A DNA stretch of 37,922 bases from an uncultured Prevotella sp. (lineage in GTDB: Bacteria; Bacteroidota; Bacteroidia; Bacteroidales; Bacteroidaceae), in assembly GCA_900315955.1 (NCBI GenBank), contig ONBC01000015.1, positions 1 through 37,922 of the forward strand, read 5' to 3'. The notes beneath the pieces are model-generated. The model saw nothing but the letters and a program-made list of their open reading frames with translations. It did not search any database and was not told the origin of the DNA. A program made the position numbers and the translations under genes. Position 1 is the stretch's first letter, and each line of letters begins with the position of its first letter. Shown here piece by piece: positions 27,905 through 35,987 of the stretch.

Positions 27905-28290
27905 ATTTTATTTTTTTCAACCCCCTCTGAGAATCGGTTCTTTTCAAGCGAAGGGGAGGTCGGACGAAAAGAACGCGAACACGGAGCGAGTTGGTAAATA
28001 TTTGTCAATCAGCAGCTTATATAATTCTTGCCATTAAGAGACTTTTCCGGCCGTTCCAAATGGCCGACCTTACTACGGTTAGGTCGTATACCTAACGCTG
28101 TTAGGTCGCTGACATTCAACGGTTATGTGACCTTCATAACTGTTAAATGTCAGTGACATAACCATAGAAAGGTAGATAGTCTATCTCTCTTTCTTATCCA
28201 ACGAACTTGTTTTTCGCCTTTCTGACCACCCTTTCGCGTTCTCTTTCACAAAGTTTCATTGTCAAGATATTTTACTTTTTGTAAAAATAA
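27905..28290 (-). repeat. Copy 2 of the ~400-bp dispersed non-coding repeat element
   Basis: Read on the minus strand this repeats the block order of copy 1 (10850-11270): the TTTACAAAAAGTAAAA box with GACAATGAAAC...GTGAAAGAGAACGCG (about 28235-28287), a degenerate TGTCACTGACATTTAAC-type repeat block (about 28065-28160), an AATTATATAA spacer, a hairpin and the conserved end CTCAGAGGGGGTTGAAAAAA. The hairpin stem is GTTCTTTTC/GAAAAGAAC (minus strand; 27937-27945 and 27966-27974). It lies within a 1-kb intergenic region (27550-28559) between divergent genes. Apart from this element, the inverted repeat at 27638-27731 and the promoters, I see nothing in that region. Confidence 0.75.
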
Positions 28291-28502
28291 TTCATGTCAT
28301 TGTTTTGTTTTCCACGTCCTTCTCATGCTTTAGATTGTAAGAAAAACCAAAATGCCTTTCGTTCGCAGTATGATCCTGTAGAAGGAGGGGGCGGGTAGGT
28401 AGGGGGAAGAGACGGTCCGCAACAGGGAACTCAGGCAGAAATGGATTCACAGTTACTCAGAAAGGTTATAGTGTTATTTAGTCTTAAATAATATTTATTA
28501 GT

Positions 28503-28533
28503 TTTGAACTTATAAATATAATATCTAACTTTG
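28503..28533 (+). promoter_or_regulatory. Consensus promoter for the polysaccharide export genes
   Basis: TTTG (28503-28506) and TAACTTTG (28526-28533) are separated by 19 nt, a textbook Bacteroidota sigma-ABfr promoter. The start codon at 28560 gives a leader of about 20 nt. Confidence 0.85.
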
Positions 28534-28559
28534 CACATAAATTAAGTTTTTTTATTCGC

Positions 28560-29369
28560 ATGCATAAACGGTTCTTATTCTATTTAGGCCTTTCTTTGTG
28601 CCTGACGTTACTCGCTGTTGGTTGCGGAAGCATTAAAGATGTTTCTTATTTTCAGGATGTCAAATCGGAAGATACCGTTCGTACCGTAAAACCTTACGTT
28701 ATCTCCTTCCAGCCTGGCGACAAATTCTCTATTATTGTAAGCAGTAAGGATCCCAAACTCGCTGCGCTGTTCAATCTTCCTGTCGTTACTTATCAGGCTG
28801 GTGCGACCATTACAGGTGTGAATTCTTCTTATAACCAAGTGTCTCTCTATACGGTTGATACGAAAGGCGATATCGACTTCCCTGTCCTTGGTAAGATTCA
28901 TGTCGGTGGACAGACGAGAGAAGAATTGGCGGCACTCATTAAAGGCATGCTTATAGGGCGTGATCTAATCAAGGATCCAGTGGTGTCCATTGATTATGGT
29001 TCGATGTACTTTTCTGTGATTGGTGAGGTCGCCCATCCCGGGCAATATACGATCGACCATGATCAGATTACTTTGTTGGATGCCATCAGCAAGGCCGGTG
29101 ATCTGACAATCTATGGCTTGCGCGACAGCGTGATGGTGATGCGTGAGTTTAACGGTCAGCAGGTGAGTTATACGACGGATCTTACGAACTGGAAGAAGTT
29201 GACTTCGTCTCCCGCTTATTATATCCATCAGAACGATGTGGTGTACATCAAGCCGAATGATACCCGTAAACGTCAGAGAACAGTCAATGGCAATACCGTG
29301 ACATCTACTTCCTTCTGGGTGTCTATCGCTTCACTCTTGACTTCTATCTCGGTCTTGCTGTTCAAATAA
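28560..29369 (+). CDS. Wza-like polysaccharide export lipoprotein
   Basis: 269-residue outer-membrane-associated lipoprotein of the polysaccharide export (OPX) family, which forms the exit channel for capsule or exopolysaccharide. The lipobox LAVGC places the lipidated Cys at residue 22. The polysaccharide export domain follows (KPYVISFQPGDKFSIIVSSK, then TKGDIDFPVLGKIHVGGQT + REEL), then an SLBB-like segment (YFSVIGEVAHPGQYTI). A hydrophobic stretch at the C-terminus (FWVSIASLLTSISVLLF) resembles the membrane-spanning end typical of the group. The BY-kinase gene follows after 73 nt in the same direction. No glycosyltransferases or flippase are nearby, so the sugar-assembly genes must be elsewhere. 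Confidence 0.93.
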   Translation: MHKRFLFYLGLSLCLTLLAVGCGSIKDVSYFQDVKSEDTVRTVKPYVISFQPGDKFSIIVSSKDPKLAALFNLPVVTYQAGATITGVNSSYNQVSLYTVDTKGDIDFPVLGKIHVGGQTREELAALIKGMLIGRDLIKDPVVSIDYGSMYFSVIGEVAHPGQYTIDHDQITLLDAISKAGDLTIYGLRDSVMVMREFNGQQVSYTTDLTNWKKLTSSPAYYIHQNDVVYIKPNDTRKRQRTVNGNTVTSTSFWVSIASLLTSISVLLFK

Positions 29370-29442
29370 GACAGGACGGATACGTAAACATAGATAGATT
29401 ATAGTTAGTTGATTTGATTCTGTTATAACAACAAAAACAACA

Positions 29443-31893
29443 ATGGCAGAAATAGAGAACTTAAACCAGGAACAAGAGGAACAGTCCATCAATTTCAGGG
29501 ATATTTTGAGTATGTGCATTGCCAATTGGATGTGGATTCTACTTTCAGTGGTGGTGTGTGTGTGCTTAGGATTCTACTATTATCTTCGCACTCCAAAGAT
29601 TTACAATCGTTCCGCTGTTTTGCTGATCAAGGATGACAGTAAGACGCAGGGTATGAGCTCTGATGTCACTTCCATGTTCTCCAATATGGGCTTAGGTGGT
29701 GCTCAGACCAATGTCAACAATGAGCTTGCGGCCATTAAAGCTCCTTCAAACATCATGGAGGCTGGTAAACGTTTAGGTCTTGATATGACCTATTTTCTGA
29801 AAGGTGCCTTTCAGCCTGTAGAACTCTATGGAAAGACGCTGCCCGTAAAGGTTCGTTTCATGGGTCTTTCCGCTGATGAGGCAGCGAGCTTTGAGCTGAC
29901 GCTTAAAGCTGACGGTTCTTTCATCATGACAAATTTTAAGCGGAAAGGAGACAGTCGCATTGTAGAAGATGACAAGTCTGAAGTTCAGGGGCGCATCAAC
30001 GCTGTTGTCAATACCCCTGTAGGCAATGTGATGGTTACTCCGACAGCAAACTATGGCTCCTTTGTCTTCCAAGATGTCAAGCCTATCAAAGTTGTGCGTT
30101 CTACGCTTTATGATATGACTATGGCTGTTCAGAAAAACCTCTCGGCTGACCTTGACAACAAGCAGGCCACAGTCATTGACATTGCCTATAAGGATAATAT
30201 TCCAGAGCGTGCTACGGATATTATCAATATGCTTATTGATGTATATAAGGAGTCTTGGGTTAAAGATAAGAATGCAGTAGCTATCGCTACCTCTAAGTTC
30301 ATTACTAAGCGCTTGGCGGAGATCGAGCAGAGCCTGGGAGGTCTTGATGCAGACATTTCTACATTCAAGAGTACTCATCTTATCCCTGATGAGGCATCTA
30401 CGGCTCAGCTCTATCTGCAGCAGAGTAGGGATAACAGTAAAGAATTGTTGGATTTGAACACGCAACGTTCTATGGCTCAGTATATACGCAACATGCTGGT
30501 TAGGGATGTGCATTCCCGTCAGTTACTGCCTGCCAATTCTGGTATAGATAACCAGGCCGTAGAGACACAGATCGCTTCTTACAATACGTTGTTGCTCGAC
30601 CGTAACCAGCTCGCTGCCAACTCTTCTAACAAGAACCCCATTGTGGAGGACTATGACAGGCAATTGGCAGGTATGCGTAAGGCAATCGTCCAAAGTCTGG
30701 ACAATCTTGTCGCGGGTATTAATACTCAGGTTGGGCAGGCTCAGGCTACGGAGAGTCAGACAAACAGCCGTATCGCCTCGGTGCCTACGCAGTCGAAGTA
30801 TTTGCAGAGTGTAGGCCGTAAGCAGAAAGTGACGGAGCAGCTTTATCTTTTCTTGCTGCAGAAGCGTGAGGAGAATGAGCTCTCTCAGGCTTTCACCGCT
30901 TACAACGTGCGTGTACTCTCCGCTCCGTTCGGATCAATGGTTCCTATTTCACCGAAGAAGAACATGATTCTGCTGATTTCTCTCATCCTTGGTCTTGCCA
31001 TTCCTATTGGTATCATTGTTTTGAGAGCAAGTATGAATACAAAACTTCGCGGCAAGAAGGATTTGGAGGACATTACGGTACCTTTCATTGGCGAGATCCC
31101 ATTGGCTGTCAAGAAGAAGTTCCGTTTGCCTTGGCAGAAAGTGGAAGAAAGTCATACAAATGTTGTTGTGCAGGAGGGTGAGCATAATATCGTCAATGAG
31201 GCTTTCCGCGTGATGCGTACCAAGTTGGAAATTGTCACACCTGGCAACAGAAAGGAGAATGTCATTCTTGTTACCTCCTTCAATCCTAACAGTGGTAAGT
31301 CGTTCATTACAGAGAACCTCGCCATGTCGCTTGCTATAAAGCAGAAGAAGGTGTTGATTGTCGACTGTGACTTGCGTAAGGGTGCTTCGTCTACCATCGT
31401 GGGCTCTCCTAAGGTTGGACTTTCTCACTATTTGGTGGGTAAGAATGTAGAGCTTTCTGGCCTTGTGCGTCCCTACAGTGGAAATGGCAACCTCTTTGTG
31501 TTGCCTATCGGAGTGATTCCTCCAAACCCGGCAGAGTTGCTTGGAAATGGCCGTTTGAAGGATCTGTTGGATGAACTTCGCCCGCAATACGACTATATCT
31601 TCCTCGACTGTCCACCAGTCGAAGTCGTTGCAGATACAGAGGTTGTGGCCAGTTACGCCGACAGAACCATCTTCATTGTTCGTGCCGGATTGCTCGAGCG
31701 GAATATGCTTCCGGAGCTTGAGAAATTTTACAAGGAGAACAAATATCGTAACATGCTGCTTGTCCTCAATGGTACTGAGGGCGGTGGTCACAGGCATGGA
31801 TATGGCTATGGTTACGGTTACGGTTATGGTTACGGCTACGGTTACGGCTATGGCTACGGTTATGGGAAACATGACAAGAACAAAAAGAAGTAG
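29443..31893 (+). CDS. Wzc-like polysaccharide co-polymerase / BY-kinase
   Basis: 816-residue inner-membrane protein that controls chain length and export of polysaccharide. The N-terminal Wzz domain has a membrane segment near residues 28-48 (MWILLSVVVCVCLGFYYYL). A periplasmic coiled-coil/GNVR region follows, with a second membrane segment near 507-525 (MILLISLILGLAIPIGIIVL). The cytoplasmic bacterial tyrosine kinase domain has Walker A SFNPNSGKSF (about 611-620), Walker A' VLIVDCDLRKG (about 637-647) and Walker B YIFLDCPP (about 716-723). The C-terminus carries eleven alternating Gly-Tyr pairs (about 786-807) before KHDKNKKK. In the family, tail tyrosines are autophosphorylated to switch oligomer state. 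It forms a unit with the export lipoprotein, ended by the terminator at 31913-31941. Confidence 0.95.
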   Translation: MAEIENLNQEQEEQSINFRDILSMCIANWMWILLSVVVCVCLGFYYYLRTPKIYNRSAVLLIKDDSKTQGMSSDVTSMFSNMGLGGAQTNVNNELAAIKAPSNIMEAGKRLGLDMTYFLKGAFQPVELYGKTLPVKVRFMGLSADEAASFELTLKADGSFIMTNFKRKGDSRIVEDDKSEVQGRINAVVNTPVGNVMVTPTANYGSFVFQDVKPIKVVRSTLYDMTMAVQKNLSADLDNKQATVIDIAYKDNIPERATDIINMLIDVYKESWVKDKNAVAIATSKFITKRLAEIEQSLGGLDADISTFKSTHLIPDEASTAQLYLQQSRDNSKELLDLNTQRSMAQYIRNMLVRDVHSRQLLPANSGIDNQAVETQIASYNTLLLDRNQLAANSSNKNPIVEDYDRQLAGMRKAIVQSLDNLVAGINTQVGQAQATESQTNSRIASVPTQSKYLQSVGRKQKVTEQLYLFLLQKREENELSQAFTAYNVRVLSAPFGSMVPISPKKNMILLISLILGLAIPIGIIVLRASMNTKLRGKKDLEDITVPFIGEIPLAVKKKFRLPWQKVEESHTNVVVQEGEHNIVNEAFRVMRTKLEIVTPGNRKENVILVTSFNPNSGKSFITENLAMSLAIKQKKVLIVDCDLRKGASSTIVGSPKVGLSHYLVGKNVELSGLVRPYSGNGNLFVLPIGVIPPNPAELLGNGRLKDLLDELRPQYDYIFLDCPPVEVVADTEVVASYADRTIFIVRAGLLERNMLPELEKFYKENKYRNMLLVLNGTEGGGHRHGYGYGYGYGYGYGYGYGYGYGYGKHDKNKKK
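31798..31863 (+). repeat. In-frame hexanucleotide repeat encoding (Gly-Tyr)x11
   Basis: Eleven GGNTAY hexamers encode a perfectly alternating Gly-Tyr tail of the BY-kinase. The synonymous positions vary (GGA, GGC, GGT; TAT, TAC), so the protein pattern looks selected and not a fresh slippage product, though copy number could still vary between strains. Confidence 0.95.
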
Positions 31894-31912
31894 AATAATG
31901 ATATGATATGGG

Positions 31913-31941
31913 AAGGGACGGACCAATGGTTCGTCCCTTTT
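31913..31941 (+). terminator. Rho-independent terminator after the BY-kinase
   Basis: A 12-bp stem (AAGGGACGGACC, 31913-31924; GGTTCGTCCCTT, 31928-31939, one G-T wobble) with a 3-nt loop is followed by T residues, 19 nt past the stop codon. Confidence 0.85.
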
Positions 31942-32031
31942 GTCTTTCTTGCGTTGTTCTCTGTCTACGGTTGAATGTTACAATTCTGTGAATATCAGCA
32001 CACGGCTGTTTCAATATTGGTAAGATTTTGT

Positions 32032-32039
32032 TAACTTTG
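32032..32039 (+). promoter_or_regulatory. -7 box (TAACTTTG) for the PhoR-like kinase
   Basis: TAACTTTG lies 17 nt before the ATG at 32057. No good TTTG -33 box is present. Weak 11-nt-spaced words (TGTTTCA 32007, TGGTAAG 32018, TGTTAAC 32029) overlap the -7 box and are not convincing as a Pho box. Confidence 0.6.
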
Positions 32040-32056
32040 TCGCAAATACGGATATT

Positions 32057-33493
32057 ATGAAAAGAAAATTCACCATAGGCAATAAGCTTTACCTGAGCGT
32101 CGTCTCTCTCTTCTTGCTTTTTGCCATTGCTTTTATCGTGTTCCAGCAGTATCGTGAGCGGCAGTACAAGATAGAGACGCTGACGCTGCGGCTGCAAGAC
32201 TGCAACAACCAGTTGCACGATGCCCTGCTGTTCAATCACGACAAGGCCATGGACCCTTTTCTGAATACCTACCTGCGGAAAGGCTCTTTTGCCAGTCTGC
32301 GAGTGACCATTATCGACCGGTCGGGAAAGGTCCTTTATGACACGAACAAAGACTACCGCACCATGTCTGACCATTCACACCGGCCAGAAGTGGAACAGGC
32401 GTTGAAGAAAGGCATGGGGTTCTCGGTAGACCGCAGCAGCCGTACCCTGAAAAAGGATTACTTCTATTGTGCCACCTATTATCCGCAGGAAAAGATCATC
32501 GTCCGTTCGGCTTTGCCTTATAATATGGATCTGGCCAGGAACCTTCGTTCTGACCAGCATTACATCTGGTTCGCGTTGGTCGTCATCGTGTTGCTTACTT
32601 TGGTCCTCTACCGGTTCACGAACCGCATTGGCAGCAATATCACGAAGCTCAACCAGTTTGCCGCGCGCGCGAGTTCTCCGGGGTTCTCTTCAGCCTCTTT
32701 CGATCAGGAATGGAGCCAGGCCCTTGGCACCTTTTCCAACGATGAGTTGGGTGACACGGCTGAACGTATCGTGAAGCTTTATCTCCGGCTCAAGAAGACC
32801 CAGCAGGAGCAGTCGGTCCTCAAGCGGCAGCTTACACAGAACGTCGCCCATGAGTTGAAAACGCCCGTGGCAAGCATCCAGGGCTATCTGGAGACGATCC
32901 TTGAGAATCCGCATATTGATGACAAGACCCGCGACCTCTTCCTGCAACGGTGCTACGCGCAGAGCAAGCGGTTAGCGGCTTTGCTCAACGATATGTCTAC
33001 GCTCAACCGCCTCGACGACGGAGCCGACATGATGACGTTTGAAGAGATTGATGTGGCTGAGATCATACGCACGGTGGAGCGTGAAAGTCAGTTCAATCTT
33101 GAACAAAAGGGAATGTCTATGCGGTGTGTCATTCCCGACGAGATAGTAATCCATGGCAACAGTGGATTGGTCTACAGCATCTTCCGCAACCTTACCGATA
33201 ATGCCATTGCTTATGCCGGATCCAACACGCATATCCTCCTGACAGCGGAACGGAAAGATGACGGCTATTGGCATTTCCTGTTTAAGGACGATGGCATCGG
33301 CGTTCCTCCGGAGCATCTGCCCCGGCTCTTTGAGCGCTTCTACCGGGTTGACAAGGGCCGCAGCCGGAAGATGGGAGGTACGGGTCTCGGACTTGCCATT
33401 GTGAAGAACGCCGTGCGGGTGCATGGAGGAACGATTGGCGTGAAAAACGATGAGAAGGGAGGCCTCCGCTTCGACTTTACGCTCAAGGCATAG
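32057..33493 (+). CDS. phoR: PhoR-like sensor histidine kinase
   Basis: 478-residue membrane sensor kinase. Two membrane segments (about 10-30 and 168-187) bracket a periplasmic domain of about 135 residues containing LRVTIIDRSGKVLYDT, as in many PhoR/Cache-like sensors. A HAMP-like linker and coiled coil (LRLKKTQQEQSVLKRQLTQN) follow. The H-box is NVAHELKTPVASI (phosphoacceptor His265), the N-box NLTDNAIAYAG, G1 DDGIGVPPE, F-box LFERFYRVDKGRS and G2 MGGTGLGLAIVKN, so catalysis should be intact. It is followed by the Pit-type transporter gene and, 3.5 kb on, by a PhoB-like regulator. Pairing with that regulator in phosphate sensing is inferred from context; the symbol is provisional. Confidence 0.85.
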   Translation: MKRKFTIGNKLYLSVVSLFLLFAIAFIVFQQYRERQYKIETLTLRLQDCNNQLHDALLFNHDKAMDPFLNTYLRKGSFASLRVTIIDRSGKVLYDTNKDYRTMSDHSHRPEVEQALKKGMGFSVDRSSRTLKKDYFYCATYYPQEKIIVRSALPYNMDLARNLRSDQHYIWFALVVIVLLTLVLYRFTNRIGSNITKLNQFAARASSPGFSSASFDQEWSQALGTFSNDELGDTAERIVKLYLRLKKTQQEQSVLKRQLTQNVAHELKTPVASIQGYLETILENPHIDDKTRDLFLQRCYAQSKRLAALLNDMSTLNRLDDGADMMTFEEIDVAEIIRTVERESQFNLEQKGMSMRCVIPDEIVIHGNSGLVYSIFRNLTDNAIAYAGSNTHILLTAERKDDGYWHFLFKDDGIGVPPEHLPRLFERFYRVDKGRSRKMGGTGLGLAIVKNAVRVHGGTIGVKNDEKGGLRFDFTLKA

Positions 33494-33528
33494 ACAATGT
33501 TGAAAGGATTCCGGTCAGCCTCTTTAAT

Positions 33529-33567
33529 TGTAACGTCTTTGTAACATCGATGTAAGATGGCTGTAAT
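33529..33567 (+). promoter_or_regulatory. Pho box: four TGTAA repeats at exact 11-nt spacing (transporter gene)
   Basis: TGTAAC, TGTAAC, TGTAAG and TGTAAT start at 33529, 33540, 33551 and 33562. The 11-nt spacing is the hallmark of PhoB-type tandem half-sites. The last copy starts 16 nt before the -7 box and covers the -33 region, as expected for an activator that replaces the -33 contact. A fifth, shifted TGTAG is at 33572. The same geometry is found at 36892-36930. Confidence 0.88.
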
Positions 33568-33577
33568 ATGGTGTAGG

Positions 33578-33585
33578 TAACTTTG
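33578..33585 (+). promoter_or_regulatory. -7 box (TAACTTTG) of the phosphate transporter promoter
   Basis: A consensus -7 box 27 nt before the start codon at 33612. The -33 TTTG is absent; the Pho box occupies that position. Confidence 0.8.
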
Positions 33586-33611
33586 CACACAGATTTATAT
33601 TACAGTTAATT

Positions 33612-35876
33612 ATGGAGACAATTTATCTTTGCATTGTCATTTTCCTACTCTGCCTTGCGGTCTTTGACCTTTTTGTAGGAGTAAGCAATGACGCTGTCAA
33701 CTTCTTGCAGTCGGCAGTGGGCGCGCGGGTTGCTACCTTCCGTACGATCCTGATCATTGCTTCGTGTGGTGTCGTTATCGGTGCCGTGATGTCAACGGGA
33801 ATGATGGATGTGGCGCGACACGGTATTATGGTTCCGAGCCACTATTCCTTCCATGAAGTGCTTACGATCTTCTTAGCGGTCATGGTGACCGATGTCATTG
33901 TGTTGGATGTGTTCAATACATTAGGCATGCCCACTTCCACGACCGTTTCCCTTGTTTTCGAGTTGCTGGGTGGTACGGTGATGTTGGCGTTCCTTAAAGT
34001 CGTGGCCGACGATCAGCTCAGCATGAGCGAGCTCGTCAATTCGGACCAGGCTCTCAAGGTTATCATCGCCATCTTCATCTCTGTGGCCATCTCCTTTGTG
34101 GTGGGTGTTGTCGTGATGTGGATCAGTCGTGTGATATTCACGTTCAACTATTCCAAGCACAGCAAATATACCATTGCCATCTTCGGTGGTATAGCTTTCA
34201 CCGCTCTCGCTTACTTCATTTTCCTGAAGGGCTTGGGCAAGAGCCCGTATATTCCCGACAACGTGAAGGATTATATAGATGAGAATACAAACATGTTGCT
34301 TGTCTATACCTTCATTGCTTCGGCTATCGTTACAGAGATTATGTATCTCTGTAAGATCAATATTTTCAAGTTCACGGTTCTCATGGGTACTTTTGCCCTT
34401 GCCATGGCTTTTGCCGGTAACGACCTTGTCAACTTTATCGGTGTGCCTCTTGCCGGTCTCGATTCATGGACTGACTTCACGACGAATGCGCACGGTGCCA
34501 ATGCCGACTCTTTCATGATGACATCTCTGATGGGTAGTGCCAAGACCCCGCCCCTCTATTTGATGGCTGCAGGGATTATCATGATCGTGGCTATGGCAAC
34601 CTCGAAGAAAGCGCGCAATGTGATCAAGACTTCTGTGGATCTCTCGCGTCAGGATGAGGGCGACGAGATGTTCGGTTCCAGTAGGGCGGCACGTGCTATT
34701 GTCCGTTTCACGCAGAACATGATCGAGTCTGTCGCTCATCTCTTCCCGGTAAAGGTTCGTCAGTGGATCAATGCCCGTTTCGATACCAATGCGGCTCCCG
34801 TGGAGGAGGATCCGAAGAATGAGGGCGCAGCCTTTGATATTGTGCGTGCGGCCGTCAACCTTGTCATTGCCTCCATGCTTATCACCTTCGGTACGAACCA
34901 CAAGTTGCCGCTTTCTACCACTTACGTCACCTTCATGGTAGCCATGGGTTCCAGTCTGGCCGACCGTGCCTGGAGCCGTGAGAGCGCTGTGTTCCGTGTG
35001 ACGGGTGTGCTGAGTGTCATCGGCGGATGGTTCATCACGGCAGGTGTCGCTTTCATCACGTGTGCCCTCGTCGCGCTCTGCATGTGGTATGGCAGTTTTA
35101 TCATCCAGTTCCTCTTCATGGCCCTCGTGGTGTTCATGCTCTGGCGCAGTAACCGTCAGTATAAGAAGAAGAGCGAGCAGACAAAGGCCGAGGACGACAG
35201 CTTCCGCCTGATGATGCGCACCCGCGACCCGGAGATCATCTGGGAAATGCTGTGCAAGCATGTGCGTGACACGCAGAGCAAGACCTGCCGATACGCCTTA
35301 GAGCAATATAATCAGATCTTGGACGGATTCAACAACCGCAAGGTGAGCGGGCTGCGTAAGTCGGAATCAGGGCTAAAAAAGAGTCTGGCATTGCTCAAGA
35401 AGCTTCGCAGGCAGGAGATGCTCGGCTTGAAGAAGTCACCGGTGGAGGTCGCTGTTGAGAAAAACACGTGGTTCCACGTCGGTGCCAACAGTGACCAGCA
35501 GTATTTCTATACGCTGCGCCGTATGCTTGCGCCGATCAAGGAGCATGTGGACAACAACTTCAATCCTGTTCCTGAGGCTTATGTCAAGGAGTATGAGCCG
35601 GTTCGCAATTCGGTCAACAATTTGATGAAGATGACCTGCGATGAGATCGAGACCAACCGTTATGACCAGTATCGCAGTATCCTTGCTGAGGCTGACGCTT
35701 GCAAAGATCAGTTGTCCGTCATCCGAAAGGTCCATCTCAATCGCATCCAGACAGCCTCCGACAACAAGAACCTACAGGTGGATATGGTCTATCTGAACAT
35801 CCTGCAGGAAACACAGCAGTTCTTGAGTGTGATGCGCCATCAGTTGCGCTCGGCGAAGAAGTTTATGGAAGATTAG
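33612..35876 (+). CDS. pit: Pit-type inorganic phosphate transporter with PhoU-like C-terminal extension
   Basis: 754-residue inner-membrane phosphate permease of the PiT/PHO4 family. The duplicated family signature is seen twice: VGVSNDAVNFLQSAVGAR (about 21-38) and FAGNDLVNFIGVPLAG (about 266-281). GMPTSTTVSLVFELLGG and KLPLSTTYVTFMVAMGSSLA are the paired STT motifs. About ten to twelve hydrophobic segments extend to about residue 513. The remaining ~240 residues are soluble, highly charged and helical (IIWEMLCKHVRDTQSKTCRY, VYLNILQETQQFLSVMRHQL), resembling PhoU/Pit-accessory helical bundles; that resemblance is by pattern only. The gene is preceded by a Pho box, so it should be induced by phosphate limitation, and is followed by a strong terminator. 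Confidence 0.93.
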   Translation: METIYLCIVIFLLCLAVFDLFVGVSNDAVNFLQSAVGARVATFRTILIIASCGVVIGAVMSTGMMDVARHGIMVPSHYSFHEVLTIFLAVMVTDVIVLDVFNTLGMPTSTTVSLVFELLGGTVMLAFLKVVADDQLSMSELVNSDQALKVIIAIFISVAISFVVGVVVMWISRVIFTFNYSKHSKYTIAIFGGIAFTALAYFIFLKGLGKSPYIPDNVKDYIDENTNMLLVYTFIASAIVTEIMYLCKINIFKFTVLMGTFALAMAFAGNDLVNFIGVPLAGLDSWTDFTTNAHGANADSFMMTSLMGSAKTPPLYLMAAGIIMIVAMATSKKARNVIKTSVDLSRQDEGDEMFGSSRAARAIVRFTQNMIESVAHLFPVKVRQWINARFDTNAAPVEEDPKNEGAAFDIVRAAVNLVIASMLITFGTNHKLPLSTTYVTFMVAMGSSLADRAWSRESAVFRVTGVLSVIGGWFITAGVAFITCALVALCMWYGSFIIQFLFMALVVFMLWRSNRQYKKKSEQTKAEDDSFRLMMRTRDPEIIWEMLCKHVRDTQSKTCRYALEQYNQILDGFNNRKVSGLRKSESGLKKSLALLKKLRRQEMLGLKKSPVEVAVEKNTWFHVGANSDQQYFYTLRRMLAPIKEHVDNNFNPVPEAYVKEYEPVRNSVNNLMKMTCDEIETNRYDQYRSILAEADACKDQLSVIRKVHLNRIQTASDNKNLQVDMVYLNILQETQQFLSVMRHQLRSAKKFMED

Positions 35877-35896
35877 CAAATTGTTCCGGCTATAAG

Positions 35897-35922
35897 AAGG
35901 CGATCCTTGTGATCGCCTTTTT
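35897..35922 (+). terminator. Rho-independent terminator after the phosphate transporter
   Basis: Perfect 9-bp stem AAGGCGATC/GATCGCCTT (35897-35905 and 35911-35919), 5-nt loop, then a T-run, 21 nt past the stop codon. Confidence 0.88.
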
Positions 35923-35934
35923 AGTTGACTTTTG

Positions 35935-35967
35935 TTTGCCCTTTCTCTAATTTTTTATTTACCTTTG
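35935..35967 (+). promoter_or_regulatory. Consensus promoter for the proline iminopeptidase-like gene
   Basis: TTTG (35935-35938) and TACCTTTG (35960-35967) are 21 nt apart, a good Bacteroidota promoter. Together with the terminator just upstream it shows the hydrolase gene is transcribed separately from the transporter. No Pho box is present here. Confidence 0.8.
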
Positions 35968-35987
35968 CTCAATATAAATACTCGTTC

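Noticed and set aside
32007-32035. Third Pho box in front of the PhoR-like kinase
   Set aside because: Words TGTTTCA, TGGTAAG and TGTTAAC are 11 nt apart but deviate from TGTAA and overlap the -7 box, unlike the two clear arrays.
35925-35987. N-terminal extension of the alpha/beta hydrolase from a TTG
   Set aside because: It overlaps the TTTG/TACCTTTG promoter and adds no family sequence; the ATG at 35988 fits.
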